Origin: Chloroflexota bacterium
GTDB lineage: Bacteria > Chloroflexota > Anaerolineae > Epilineales > SHYO01
Assembly (NCBI GenBank): GCA_009692745.1
Contig: SHYO01000009.1
Span: forward strand, 1-45,632
Length of the DNA stretch: 45,632 nucleotides
Direction of reading: 5' to 3'
In this document: positions 31,146-40,069 of the stretch, piece by piece
Layout of the letters: every line of letters starts with the position of its first letter
Position numbering within the stretch: position 1 is the stretch's first letter
Position numbers and translations under genes: made by a program
Notes under the pieces: model-generated
What the model saw: only the letters and a program-made list of their open reading frames with translations
Databases searched by the model: none
What the model was told of the DNA's origin: nothing

Positions 31146-32912
31146 ATGACATTAACGTCTCTTTCTCCCAGTCCTACACCTAAGGGGGAGGCTCCCCTCT
31201 ACCTGGCAATCGTCTGGCACCAACACCAGCCTTTATACTATAAGGACCCTACCACCCATCTCTACAAAAAACCCTGGGTGCGGGTGCATGCCACCAAAGA
31301 TTACCTGGATATGGTGTCGACGGTGGCTCGCTATCCCAAAGTCCATGTAACCTTTAATTTGACGCCCAACCTGATGCGCCAATTGGATGATTTTGCTGCC
31401 GGGGCGCAGGATGTCTATGGGGCTGTGTCTGCGACCAACGCCGCTACCTTAACGCCCGCGGACAAGCGCTTCATGTTACAGCGCTTCTTCGATATCAATC
31501 CGAAGATCCTCAATCGTTATCCGCGCTACAGGCAACTATCCGATGCTCGCGGCCAAGATTTGTCGGATGTGGCGCTGGATGCGGTTGCCGCCCGGTGGAG
31601 TGAGGCGGATTGGCGCGACCTGCAGGTCTATTTTAACCTGGGGTGGACCGACCTGGATTTCTTGGGCCAGGCGCCCCTCAAATCCTTGGTGGACAAGGGG
31701 CAAAATTTCTCAGAGTCAGACAAGCAAATTCTGTTCAATGAGCAGTTGTGCATCATCCGTCAGGTGATTCCAGAGCATAAACGTCTGCAGGATTTAGGCC
31801 AGATCGAGGTGATAACCACACCGTACACCCACCCGATTCTGCCACTCCTGGTAGATACCAACGCTGCTAAGATCGCTATGCCTGACGCGGATTTGCCAAC
31901 GCGTTTTTCTTATCCGAAGGATGCAGTGGCCCAGGTGGAGCAGGCTGTAGCAGTTTATCAAGAACATTTCGGCCACCCGCCTCATGGAATGTGGCCCGCT
32001 GAAGGCAGTGTCTCGCAGCAAGTAGCTGGTATCTTTATCCGCAATGGTATCCGCTGGATTGCCTCTGATGAGGGAGTACTGGCGCATTCCATCGGGCTGA
32101 AGGAGTTCATCAGGGATAGCCGGGGAACCGTTCAACAGGCCGATCAACTCTACCATCCCTATAAGATCCATGACCGCCCGGATGAAGAAGGATACATTCT
32201 TTTTCGGGACATTGCCCTATCGGACAAAATAGGCTTTACCTACTCAGGCACACCCGGTCTCCAGGCGGCTCAAGATTTTATGAACCGTCTGCATACCATC
32301 CGTGATCGTCTCGCCACGGATGGCAAACCCGGGCCATATCTGGTCTCGGTGATCCTCGATGGGGAAAATGCCTGGGAGAACTATGATAACGATGGCAAAG
32401 ATTTCCTCAATGCCCTATACCTGCTACTGAGCGAAGACCACACCATCCAGACGATCACCCCCAGCGCATTTTTAGACCTGGCGCCGCAACAGCCGATGAT
32501 CCAGGATCTATGGGCTGGCTCCTGGATTAGCCACGATTTCTCCACCTGGATTGGCGAGGATGAAGAAAATCTGGCCTGGGACTACCTGAGATGGGCGCGG
32601 GAATTGCTGGCAAAGTATGAGAGTGGTGAGAAGCATGCCTCTCCTGAGGCATTGCAGCGCGCCAGGGAGAATATCTACGCCGCAGAGGGCTCGGATTGGT
32701 TCTGGTGGTACGGCAGCGATCAGGATTCAGGCAACGATCAGGATTTCGACCAGCAGTTCCGTGCCTATTTGCGGCAGGTATACCAGGATCTGGGCGAGCC
32801 GGTGGCCGAATTCGTGGATATGCCGGTGATGGCGCAAAAAGCCCAGGCGCCGAGCCAAAACCTGGCCGGATTGGTTACGCCGGCCATCGATGATTCTGCT
32901 GGCAAACAGTAA
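31146..32912 (+). CDS. Glycoside hydrolase family 57 protein
   Basis: 588 residues. GH57 enzymes act on alpha-glucans (amylase, amylopullulanase, glucanotransferase, branching). The first motif is IVWHQHQPLYY, the third GMWPAEGSVSQQ with the likely nucleophile Glu, and later SVILDGENAWENYDNDG and a domain with WSEADWRDLQVYFNLGWTD. No signal peptide is seen, so it acts in the cytoplasm, for example on storage glucan. No ribosome binding site precedes ATG 31146, which is odd. The upstream relic ORF ends 55 nt before it. A small hairpin (32948-32963) follows. Confidence 0.9.
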   Translation: MTLTSLSPSPTPKGEAPLYLAIVWHQHQPLYYKDPTTHLYKKPWVRVHATKDYLDMVSTVARYPKVHVTFNLTPNLMRQLDDFAAGAQDVYGAVSATNAATLTPADKRFMLQRFFDINPKILNRYPRYRQLSDARGQDLSDVALDAVAARWSEADWRDLQVYFNLGWTDLDFLGQAPLKSLVDKGQNFSESDKQILFNEQLCIIRQVIPEHKRLQDLGQIEVITTPYTHPILPLLVDTNAAKIAMPDADLPTRFSYPKDAVAQVEQAVAVYQEHFGHPPHGMWPAEGSVSQQVAGIFIRNGIRWIASDEGVLAHSIGLKEFIRDSRGTVQQADQLYHPYKIHDRPDEEGYILFRDIALSDKIGFTYSGTPGLQAAQDFMNRLHTIRDRLATDGKPGPYLVSVILDGENAWENYDNDGKDFLNALYLLLSEDHTIQTITPSAFLDLAPQQPMIQDLWAGSWISHDFSTWIGEDEENLAWDYLRWARELLAKYESGEKHASPEALQRARENIYAAEGSDWFWWYGSDQDSGNDQDFDQQFRAYLRQVYQDLGEPVAEFVDMPVMAQKAQAPSQNLAGLVTPAIDDSAGKQ

Positions 32913-32947
32913 GAGCCAAAGTACCGGTATGCATTAGAGACCTAATT

Positions 32948-32963
32948 GGGGCAAAATAGCCCC
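32948..32963 (+). terminator. Hairpin after GH57
   Basis: GGGGC (32948-32952) pairs with GCCCC (32959-32963), loop AAAATA. It lies 36 nt past the stop and just ahead of the transposase remnant. Weak as a terminator. Confidence 0.35.
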
Positions 32964-33001
32964 GTAACCCGACAAAGACAGATCGCTGTAAGGAAGTAGC
33001 C

Positions 33002-33744
33002 ATGTCGCTTCAGCCCCGATGCTTTCCGCCTCTGCCGGAAGATACCGCTCAACTGGCCCGGAAGGTCTTCAAAAAAGGTCATCTCTACCTCACGCTGGGG
33101 GACCAGATCGGCACGCTCTTTACAGATACCGATTTCACCCAGCTCTACGCGGCAGATGGCGCACCGGCTTGCTCTGCGGCGCTGCTGGCCCTGGTGACCC
33201 TGTTGCAGTTCATGGAAGACCTGTCCGACCGGGCAACGGTCGATGCGGTGCGCGGGCGGATCGAATGGGAATATGCGCTGCATTTGCCGCTGAAAGATGC
33301 CGGCTTCGATGCCTCGCTGCTCTGCGACTTTCGCCAGCGCCTGGTGGCGCATGCCGCCGGGCAGCAGATGTTCCAGCAGGTATTGCAGCGGCTACTGGAC
33401 TTAAAGCTGCTGCGCCCAGGGGGTCAGCAACGCACCGACGGAACCCGCGTGTTGGCCGCCGTGCGGGTGCTGCACCGTCTGGAGTTGCTGCTGGAAACCC
33501 TGCGCCTGGCCCTGGAAGCCTTATCGACTGGGCATAACAGCAAGCCACCTGTCTGGCTGGGCAACAGGCTACCTCCTGGTCCTACAGCCACAACGCCTAC
33601 GGCCATGAGGTGGTGCAAATCCGTTTCAGCGCTGCAGTCTGCCAGGCCTGTGCCTTACGGCTGCGTTGTACCCAGAGTCAGCAAGGACGTTCCCTGAAAC
33701 TGAAGTTACATTACCCGCTGTTGGTGATAGCACGGCATCACTGA
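33002..33744 (+). pseudogene. IS1182-type transposase, internally deleted remnant
   Basis: Frame one (33002 to about 33535) gives the family N-terminus: FKKGHLYLTLGDQIGTLF, YAADGAPACSAALLALVTLL, GRIEWEYALHLPLKDAGFDA and the HTH-like DFRQRLVAH. From about 33545 the coding sense continues in another frame with SYSHNAYGHEVVQIRFS and CQACALRLRCTQSQQGRSLK, the family's Cys-rich C-terminal segment, ending at TGA 33742-33744. The middle, including catalytic carboxylates, is missing. The element is dead. Its ends are not obvious. It marks the left border of the carbohydrate cluster. Confidence 0.85.
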
Positions 33745-33907
33745 AGCGTTGAACAAGCTGGAAGCCTTTGGGGAACGGGTCAAGCGTGTTGGCAGCTACC
33801 GCAGCGTGGGCCAGTGGCCGGAGGAAGAAGATCCAGGCCAGCCACTCAAAACACTCAAAAAACTCCTCCTTGACATCAGGAGAAATCTGGTCATAATAGA
33901 CTTGTAA
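33731..33907 (+). pseudogene. Gene scrap of unknown origin
   Basis: An uninterrupted frame from just after a TAG (33728-33730) to TAA 33905-33907. It reads like coding sequence: ITEALNKLEAFGERVKRVG then YRSVGQWPEEEDPGQPL and KTLKKLLLDIRR. There is no convincing start (a TTG at 33749 is possible). It could be the tail of a gene displaced by the transposon, or a real 52-codon gene. Not recognised. Confidence 0.3.
33870..33899 (+). promoter_or_regulatory. Possible promoter for the GntR gene
   Basis: TTGACA (33870-33875), 18 bp, TAATAG (33894-33899). It lies 47 nt before the GTG at 33946. Confidence 0.35.
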
Positions 33908-33945
33908 TACAGCATACATATTATAGGTTTAAGGATTCGCGACAA

Positions 33946-34676
33946 GTGCCTAAGACACCCTCCTCTGCCATATCTGGCCAATACATGAATGGACTTGAGC
34001 CGCTTAAAACCTCGCACGTGACTGAGATGGTTCAGGAGCGGCTGATACAGTTTATTCGCTCGAATGATTTGAAGGCCGGGCAGAAACTCCCCTCTGAAAA
34101 TCAACTTGCAGAGTCGTTGGGGGTCAGCCGGGTAACGTTGCGCGAAGCATTACGATCGATGCAGGGGTTGGGCATTGTTGAGGTAAAAGCCGGCCTGGGA
34201 TGGTATGCCAAGGATCTTTCCTTCGACTCTATGGCCAAGGCCCTCGCTTATACGCTTAAATTGAATAAGCAGACTTTGGCCGACTTAGAAGAGATCAGAA
34301 TCAACCTTGAGTGCAGCTTCCTGGAGGAGGCTATCCAAACCCTGACGGCCGAGGATCTGAAATCTTTGGCGCAGGCTGTGACAGAGAAGCGATGGCCGAC
34401 GCCGGTCTGTTATATATGGAACCGGATCGCGTTTTCCACCAGCAAATATTCTCCAGGATATCAAATCACCTTTTACACGAATTGATGAATCTCTTTTGGA
34501 CGGTACTTAGTTATGCGCTGACTGTCGAACAGCTCGTACCCAGGGAGGTATTTGTTGCCCAAGCCTACAAGCACCGACCTATTTTAGATGCAATCCTGGC
34601 AGGTGATACTAATCTGGCCAGTAAACGCCTGAGAGAAAGTATCACCAGGCATTTTCGCCATTACGCTCAATTGTAA
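33946..34676 (+). pseudogene. GntR/FadR-type regulator (FCD domain), frameshifted
   Basis: The N-terminal winged helix is clear: LPSENQLAESLGVSRVTLREALRSM. The FCD effector domain starts in the same frame (IRINLECSFLEEAIQTL) but leaves it at about 34390; the rest continues in another frame from ATG 34392 (MADAGLLYMEPDRVFHQQIF, HRPILDAILAGD, ITRHFRHYAQL) to TAA 34674-34676. The metal-ligand Asp/His set of FCD proteins is split between the two halves. A one-base loss or two-base gain explains this. It could be a sequencing error or a genuine loss. By position it would control the transport and hydrolase cluster downstream. Confidence 0.8.
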
Positions 34677-34847
34677 AGCGTAATGGCCTTAATTCCCACT
34701 GACAGTTTGCAGATTTAAATCTTTGCCCCAAGAAACTCGGATCATTCAGATCTAAACCTAAAAGGAGGTGTATCGCAAATAATCTACCCGGGCTTTCTGT
34801 ATCTCTCGACGATCCTTTTTTCCCAGATAGTCCAAACCAACGATCCG

Positions 34848-34856
34848 TGGTATAAA
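34848..34856 (+). promoter_or_regulatory. Possible extended -10 promoter for the first binding protein
   Basis: TGGTATAAA (34848-34856), extended -10 without a good -35, 38 nt before the ATG. An inverted half-site ACCA/TGGT (34837-34840, 34847-34850 region) overlaps it. Confidence 0.35.
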
Positions 34857-34894
34857 AACATCTGGCTTTCCCAAGAGGGAGGAGGACGAAACCC

Positions 34895-36730
34895 ATGAAG
34901 GTCTCAGTACGTCATATCGTCTCGTTAATTGTGGCACTCCTGGCATTCAGTCTCATTATTTCTGCCTGTAACAATGCCCAACCCACAGCAGAAGTCAAAG
35001 TCCAGCCGCCCGCCCAGGCTACTACCGCTCCAGCGCCTGCCCAACCTACCGCTGCTCAGCAACCAGCACAGCCTACTGCTGCCCAGAAGCCAGCCGCTGC
35101 CGCCTCAGACCGGCCGGCTGAGCGCACCCTGGCGCCAGGCGAGAAAATCCTCAAGGACACCGCGCCACGCAATGTGCCGGTACAAGAAGGCGGCGTTGTC
35201 CGGCGAGGGCTGGGTTCCAGCCCCAAGAAGTTGTTCCCGCCAGAAGGGATTGGCGCGGCGGAATTCGAGCCTTTTGAATATATCTTTAGTCGCTTGCGCG
35301 GCTGTCGCTTTTATGGTCGCTTCGATTGTGGCACCTCCGAATGGGAGCCCGACCTGGCCGCAAGCTGGGATGTATCCGGCAAAAATGACTCCGTCTGGGT
35401 ATTTAACCTGCGCAAAGATGCCACCTGGCACGATGGCAAGCCTGTAACGGCCGCCGACGTGGTCTTTACCTGGGAGTATTACCACAAAGTCCCCTCTGGC
35501 CCGGCTAAGTGCGCCGCTGCTCTGGGATATGGGTTGTTGGGGATCAAGGATTTCTGCGATGGCAAAGCGACGACCATCTCCGGCGTCACCAAAGTCGATG
35601 ATTATACGGTAAAGTTTCAGTTCGACCCCGAAATGTTGAACCCAACGCAGGCCTCATGGTGGCAAAATGTTTATATTATTCCCAAACATATCTGGGAGTC
35701 TATCGATCCTAAAACCGCCGCCGAGTCGAAATTTGCCCAAAACCCCATCGGCAGTGGCCCTTTCAAATTCGTGAAATACCTGACCGACCAGTATATCGAG
35801 CTTGAGCGCTACGACAAATTCTACCGGGGTAAGCCGCGTCTGGATGGTGTCATCTTCGTGATCGGCTCTGCCGACGCTTTGTGCAATGGCCTTGAAACCG
35901 GGGAAATCCAGGCTGCCAGGATTCAAAAGCCATGCTACGACCGCTTAAAGAACCGGGATGATATCCGCGTCTATGCCGCCACCTCTGACTATCGCGGCAT
36001 TGTCTTCAACTATGCCGTCGAGCGTATGCGGGACAAGCGACTCCATCAAGCTGCACGGTACGCTATCGACACTGAAAAGATTCTCAAAGAGATTTATCCT
36101 ATCTGGGGCAAGCCCAAGGATTTCCTGGAGATCAGTACTTTCATGGCGCCGCTAAACCTGCGCGGCCTGGAGAAATACAGCTATGACCCGGCTAAGGCCA
36201 AGGCCCTGCTCAAAGAGATGAATTGGGATTCCAATGTCAAGATCAAGACCTTGATCTTTCAGCAGGCCTCGGGCGATCCTATCAACGAAGTGATGATCGC
36301 TATGCTCAAGGAAGTCGGCATCGAGTTGGACACTTTCACCACCACAGCCCTGGTAGAGCTTTATTACAACGATAATGCCAAAGACTGGGATATGGCCTTG
36401 CATACTGGCTCCATCGGACCGTATGCTGACTGTACCGGATCGAACCTCACACCACGCTGGAACAGCAAGCTGGCTCCCAGAAATAATTACCAGTATTACT
36501 CCAATCCCAGGGTTGACCAAATTCTGGAGCAGGCCGGCAAGGTTCCTGTTGGTCCAGAGCGGGCGACCCTGTGTAAAGAGTTTGATGAGATCCTGACGGA
36601 CGAGCTGCCGAATGCGGTCCTGTTCTATACGAACGACCTGTTCGCGGTAAATGCCAAGTTGCATTATGGCATTCCTCACAAAGAACAGCAACAACTAGAG
36701 AAGTATGAACTGTGGTGGCTAGAGAAGTAA
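34895..36730 (+). CDS. ABC transporter family 5 substrate-binding lipoprotein 1
   Basis: 611 residues, with GGAGGAGG before ATG 34895. A lipoprotein signal ends in LIISAC, lipidated Cys25, followed by an Ala/Pro/Thr/Gln linker of about 45 residues. The mature protein is an SBP_bac_5 fold: WEPDLAASWDVSG, WVFNLRKDATWHDGKPVTAADVVFTW (read in parts), NPIGSGPFKFVKYL and AARYAIDTEKI. Family 5 proteins bind peptides, nickel or, in some thermophiles, oligosaccharides. It is first in a cluster with two permeases and hydrolase-like genes, which favours a carbohydrate-type ligand. Confidence 0.88.
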   Translation: MKVSVRHIVSLIVALLAFSLIISACNNAQPTAEVKVQPPAQATTAPAPAQPTAAQQPAQPTAAQKPAAAASDRPAERTLAPGEKILKDTAPRNVPVQEGGVVRRGLGSSPKKLFPPEGIGAAEFEPFEYIFSRLRGCRFYGRFDCGTSEWEPDLAASWDVSGKNDSVWVFNLRKDATWHDGKPVTAADVVFTWEYYHKVPSGPAKCAAALGYGLLGIKDFCDGKATTISGVTKVDDYTVKFQFDPEMLNPTQASWWQNVYIIPKHIWESIDPKTAAESKFAQNPIGSGPFKFVKYLTDQYIELERYDKFYRGKPRLDGVIFVIGSADALCNGLETGEIQAARIQKPCYDRLKNRDDIRVYAATSDYRGIVFNYAVERMRDKRLHQAARYAIDTEKILKEIYPIWGKPKDFLEISTFMAPLNLRGLEKYSYDPAKAKALLKEMNWDSNVKIKTLIFQQASGDPINEVMIAMLKEVGIELDTFTTTALVELYYNDNAKDWDMALHTGSIGPYADCTGSNLTPRWNSKLAPRNNYQYYSNPRVDQILEQAGKVPVGPERATLCKEFDEILTDELPNAVLFYTNDLFAVNAKLHYGIPHKEQQQLEKYELWWLEK

Positions 36731-36780
36731 AGCTGTGGTGGTGAAAAGCCACTCACCTTGGTCTCTATAGTTCCGGTATT

Positions 36781-36809
36781 CGCCGGGGTAGGGGAACCCT
36801 ACCCCGGCG
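36781..36809 (+). terminator. Very stable intergenic hairpin
   Basis: CGCCGGGGTAGGG (36781-36793) and CCCTACCCCGGCG (36797-36809) form 13 perfect base pairs with loop GAA, 50 nt after the lipoprotein stop. It may attenuate transcription so that the binding protein is made in excess over the permeases. Confidence 0.65.
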
Positions 36810-36835
36810 CCGGTGACCTGGACGACAATTTGGGG

Positions 36836-36941
36836 GGAGGACAGGGCGCACGTCAGATTGGGGGCAAATCCTCGTGATTTCTGAGGAAACGCGCACCAAT
36901 TCGTGCTTGCTGCCCCAGAATTGACGTGCGCCCGGAGGACA
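36836..36941. mobile_element. 90-bp MITE-like element with 8-bp target duplication
   Basis: The core 36844-36933 has 23-nt terminal inverted repeats (19 of 23 positions match, the outer 12 perfectly: GGGCGCACGTCA and TGACGTGCGCCC). GGAGGACA flanks it directly on both sides (36836-36843 and 36934-36941), an exact 8-bp repeat as left by transposition. There is no ORF. A third GGAGGACAG copy at 36944 is a caution, since the area is repetitive. Confidence 0.6.
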
Positions 36942-36994
36942 GGGGAGGACAGACCGCCCCTATGGATTAATAGGCTTTCTGGAGAAGTAATCGA

Positions 36995-37969
36995 ATGGGA
37001 ATGTACATTTTGCGCCGGCTCGCGCTGGTGATCCCCATCCTCTTTTTTATGTCAATAGTTACTTTTGCCCTGTGGAACCTGGCGCCGGGCGACCCTATCG
37101 ACTCGCTGATCAATCCTGAAGAGTTGGAAAAGCTGGGCCAGTATCCGGACCTGTTGAAAGACCTGCGCCAGGCATATGGCCTGGATAAGCCCATTTGGGA
37201 GCGCTATCTCATCTGGCTGCGGGAAGCTCTTCAGGGTAATCTGGGTTATTCATTCGTACGCCACATTCCGGTAGTAGAGGTGTTGGGCGAGCGCATTGCC
37301 CCTACCTTGCGCCTTACCCTGGCTGCCATGGCGATTTCCCTGTTGTTAGGTATTCCACTGGGTGTCGTTTCAGCCGTGCGCCAATATTCGCTGCTGGACT
37401 ACATCTTGACTTTCCTGGTCTTCATCTGGAACTCTGTGCCCGGTTTCTTTATCGCCCTGAGCATGGTCTATATCTTCTCTATCAGGCTCAAATGGTTTCC
37501 CGCGATTGGTATGAATACTACAGGCGCACCCCCCTCACTCTGGGACGACCTCCGCCATCTGATCTTGCCGGCCACAGCCCTGGGGTTAGAAGGCGTCGCC
37601 AGCCTGTTGCGCTACACGCGCAATAGTCTGCTGGACGTCTTGCGCCAGGAGTATGTCACAATGGCGCGCGCTAAGGGATTGAGCGAGTCAGTTGTCCTGT
37701 TGCGCCACGCTCTCCGCAATGCCCTGCTTCCCGTCGTCACCATCCTGGGCTTGCGCATCCCAAGCTTGTTTGGTGGGGCCTTGCTGATCGAGGTTATCTT
37801 TAACTGGCCCGGAATGGGGCGGCTGAGTATCCAGGCCATGCAGCAGCAAGATTACAACCTGATCCTGGGCAGCCTCTTATTCTTCGGCACGCTCACATTA
37901 GTTGCGAATCTCGTCACGGATATCGCCTATGCCTATGTGGACCCGCGCATCCGCTATGATGAAGCCTAA
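36995..37969 (+). CDS. ABC transporter permease, DppB/OppB type
   Basis: 324 residues. It is the first of a permease pair: N-terminal helix LRRLALVIPILFFMSIVTFAL, periplasmic segment with PGDPIDSL, five more helices (for example LTLAAMAISLLLGIPLGVVSA), and the coupling loop with RAKGLSESVVLLRHALRNALLPV, the EAA motif that contacts the ATPase. It ends GMGRLSIQAMQQQDY and YAYVDPRIRY, as usual. The next gene overlaps by 14 nt. Confidence 0.93.
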   Translation: MGMYILRRLALVIPILFFMSIVTFALWNLAPGDPIDSLINPEELEKLGQYPDLLKDLRQAYGLDKPIWERYLIWLREALQGNLGYSFVRHIPVVEVLGERIAPTLRLTLAAMAISLLLGIPLGVVSAVRQYSLLDYILTFLVFIWNSVPGFFIALSMVYIFSIRLKWFPAIGMNTTGAPPSLWDDLRHLILPATALGLEGVASLLRYTRNSLLDVLRQEYVTMARAKGLSESVVLLRHALRNALLPVVTILGLRIPSLFGGALLIEVIFNWPGMGRLSIQAMQQQDYNLILGSLLFFGTLTLVANLVTDIAYAYVDPRIRYDEA

Positions 37970-38876
37970 CCATTCCAGTGCGGTCCAGGCGTTAGAGCAG
38001 GCCGTCAGACGCAGCAAAGGCGATTCGCCCGGTAACCGCGCCTGGCGACGCTTTCGCCGCCACCGCCTGGCATTGCTAGGCTCCATCGTGATCACCATCA
38101 TGCTTATCGCCTGCTACCCCCTGGCCGATCTGCTGGGAGGCTGGCCGCGTGATGGTATTAACCTGGATGCTATAGGCAAGCCTCCAGGCTATCTGGGCCA
38201 TTTACTCGGCACCGACATGGCGGGGCGTGACCTCTGGACGCGCCTGCTCCACGGCGGGAGAATCTCGCTCTCCGTCGGCATCATTGCCACCAGCATCCGC
38301 ATGGCCCTGGCGATCTTCCTGGGGGGAATAGCCGGTTTTTATGGCGGCCGCATCGATAACCTGATCATGCGCTTCACCGATGCGATGATGTTATTCCCTA
38401 CTTTTGTTGTACTCATTATGGTGGTCACCTATCTTAAACCCAGCATCTACAACGTGATGATCGTCCTGGGCATCCTGGGGTGGGAGGGGACCGCGCGCCT
38501 AATTCGTGGTCAAATCCTCTCTTTGAAGAACCAAGACTATGTTTTGGCAGCCCGTACAGTAGGCGTACCTGAGATGGGTATCCTCTTTACCCATCTCCTG
38601 CCCAACACCATGAGCGTATTGGTAGTCGCCGCCACGTTTGGTGTGGCGGGCGGCGTGCTAACAGAAGCGGGGCTGAGTTTCCTGGGATTGGGCGTCCAGC
38701 TACCGACGCCGAGTTGGGGCAATATGATGAATTCAGCCCAAACGCTGAATATCTTGGAGCAACATTGGTGGATCTGGATCTTTCCCGGCCTGGCTACGGC
38801 CATCTCTGTGCTGGCGATCAACTTTATTGGGGATGGGCTGCGGGATGCTCTGGACCCCCGTGGCATGGACCGCTAG
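37956..38876 (+). CDS. ABC transporter permease, DppC/OppC type
   Basis: 306 residues from ATG 37956 (an immediate second ATG follows at 37959), overlapping the end of the first permease, so translation is coupled. After a charged N-terminus (RRSKGDSPGNRAWRRFRRHR) come six helices; GTDMAGRDLWTRLLHGGRISL, the EAA loop ARTVGVPEMGILFTHLLPN and AGLSFLGLGVQLPTPSWG are hallmarks. No ATPase (DppD/DppF) is present in the window, so the pair needs an ATPase from elsewhere or further downstream. Confidence 0.93.
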   Translation: MMKPNHSSAVQALEQAVRRSKGDSPGNRAWRRFRRHRLALLGSIVITIMLIACYPLADLLGGWPRDGINLDAIGKPPGYLGHLLGTDMAGRDLWTRLLHGGRISLSVGIIATSIRMALAIFLGGIAGFYGGRIDNLIMRFTDAMMLFPTFVVLIMVVTYLKPSIYNVMIVLGILGWEGTARLIRGQILSLKNQDYVLAARTVGVPEMGILFTHLLPNTMSVLVVAATFGVAGGVLTEAGLSFLGLGVQLPTPSWGNMMNSAQTLNILEQHWWIWIFPGLATAISVLAINFIGDGLRDALDPRGMDR

Positions 38877-38996
38877 TTCTTCGCTTGGCAATCGGCGAAA
38901 AAATGCTTCATTCTGGCACCATTGGAGTGTAGGCAGTGGAGTTCACTGCGTCACTCCATCTCACATTGATACGAAACCCTCATGAGGAGCAGAACA

Positions 38997-40052
38997 ATGG
39001 GTACCGCTTTTGAACAGATCCTCCGCCCGACCAGCCCAACCAACCCGCGCAACGGTGAAGGTTCGATGATTGAACTTCAGGACGGCAGTTTGTTTCTGGC
39101 CTTTGGTGAATTTTATTCGACCAATGCCGGCGACTATGGCGCTGCCCATATTTGTGGCATGCGTTCCAGGGACAGAGGGCGCAACTGGACCCCATCGTTT
39201 CCCCTGGTTGAAAATGATGTGCTGACTACCTTCTCCGCCAGTCTGTTGCGGCTCCATTCCGGCAAGATTTTGATGGCCTACTGTCGCAAGCACAGCCGTA
39301 CCCAAGGCCGGTTTTGGATGCAAGCATCATCCGATGAAGCCCAGACCTGGAGTGTACCCTGGCCTAGTACCCCGGCGGAGGGGTATTTTGTGATGAACAA
39401 TGATCGCCTGGTGCAGCTTTCTACCGGGCGCATCCTCCAACCGGTAGCCATCATTCCGCCGGATGTCACCGAGGATGATCCGTTTCATTGCATCACGACC
39501 GCACTTTATTCGGACGATGAGGGGCTGACCTGGGCGCCCAGCCGCACCCTCCTGGACGTCCCCGCTATTGATGGCCTGCAAGAACCGGGTATAGTGGAGC
39601 TCAAAGATGGCTCGCTGATGATGTACTATCGCACTTCCTTGGGCTGCCAGTACTGCTCATGGTCAACGGACCAGGGAGAGAGCTGGAGTCTGCCTGAGGC
39701 TATGGACGGGTTGGTTTCCCCCGTTTCCCCCGCTAGCATCAAACGGATTCCGCAGACAGGCGACCTGCTGGCGATCTACAACCATCAACCGCCCAACCTG
39801 GACAGACCGCGCAGATACCGGGGACGCTTTCCCCTGACCGCCGCTATCTCCCAAGATGAGGGGCAGACGTGGCAACTCCAGCGCAACGTTGAGACGAATG
39901 CGGCCTATGAATATGATTACACCAGCATCACTTTCGTAGAAGACGAAGTGCTGCTGACATACCATCAGGTTCAGGTCTTCGGCGGCGGAGAAGGGCAATA
40001 TTATCGGAATTTGAAACTGAAAATCTTGCCGGTAGCGTGGTTTTATAACTAA
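38997..40052 (+). CDS. BNR-repeat sialidase-like protein
   Basis: 351 residues from ATG 38997, AGGAG upstream. Five Asp-box (BNR) repeats are visible: SRDRGRNW (57-64), SSDEAQTW (111-118), SDDEGLTW, STDQGESW and SQDEGQTW, so a six-bladed beta-propeller of sialidase type is expected. Between them ITTALYSDDEG and GIVELKDGSLMMYYRT fit exo-sialidase-like folds. An obvious FRIP motif and all three catalytic arginines were not found. No signal peptide. It may be a glycosidase, lyase or another propeller enzyme acting on an imported sugar. Confidence 0.8.
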   Translation: MGTAFEQILRPTSPTNPRNGEGSMIELQDGSLFLAFGEFYSTNAGDYGAAHICGMRSRDRGRNWTPSFPLVENDVLTTFSASLLRLHSGKILMAYCRKHSRTQGRFWMQASSDEAQTWSVPWPSTPAEGYFVMNNDRLVQLSTGRILQPVAIIPPDVTEDDPFHCITTALYSDDEGLTWAPSRTLLDVPAIDGLQEPGIVELKDGSLMMYYRTSLGCQYCSWSTDQGESWSLPEAMDGLVSPVSPASIKRIPQTGDLLAIYNHQPPNLDRPRRYRGRFPLTAAISQDEGQTWQLQRNVETNAAYEYDYTSITFVEDEVLLTYHQVQVFGGGEGQYYRNLKLKILPVAWFYN

Positions 40053-40069
40053 TAAAGGAGGGTATTACC

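Noticed and set aside
33210-33548. Extra frames within the IS1182 remnant
   Set aside because: GC-rich shadows; only the frame with transposase motifs is meaningful.
34759-34772. AAAGGAGGTG-like Shine-Dalgarno at about 34760
   Set aside because: No ATG, GTG or TTG with an open frame follows at a usable distance, so no gene is called there.
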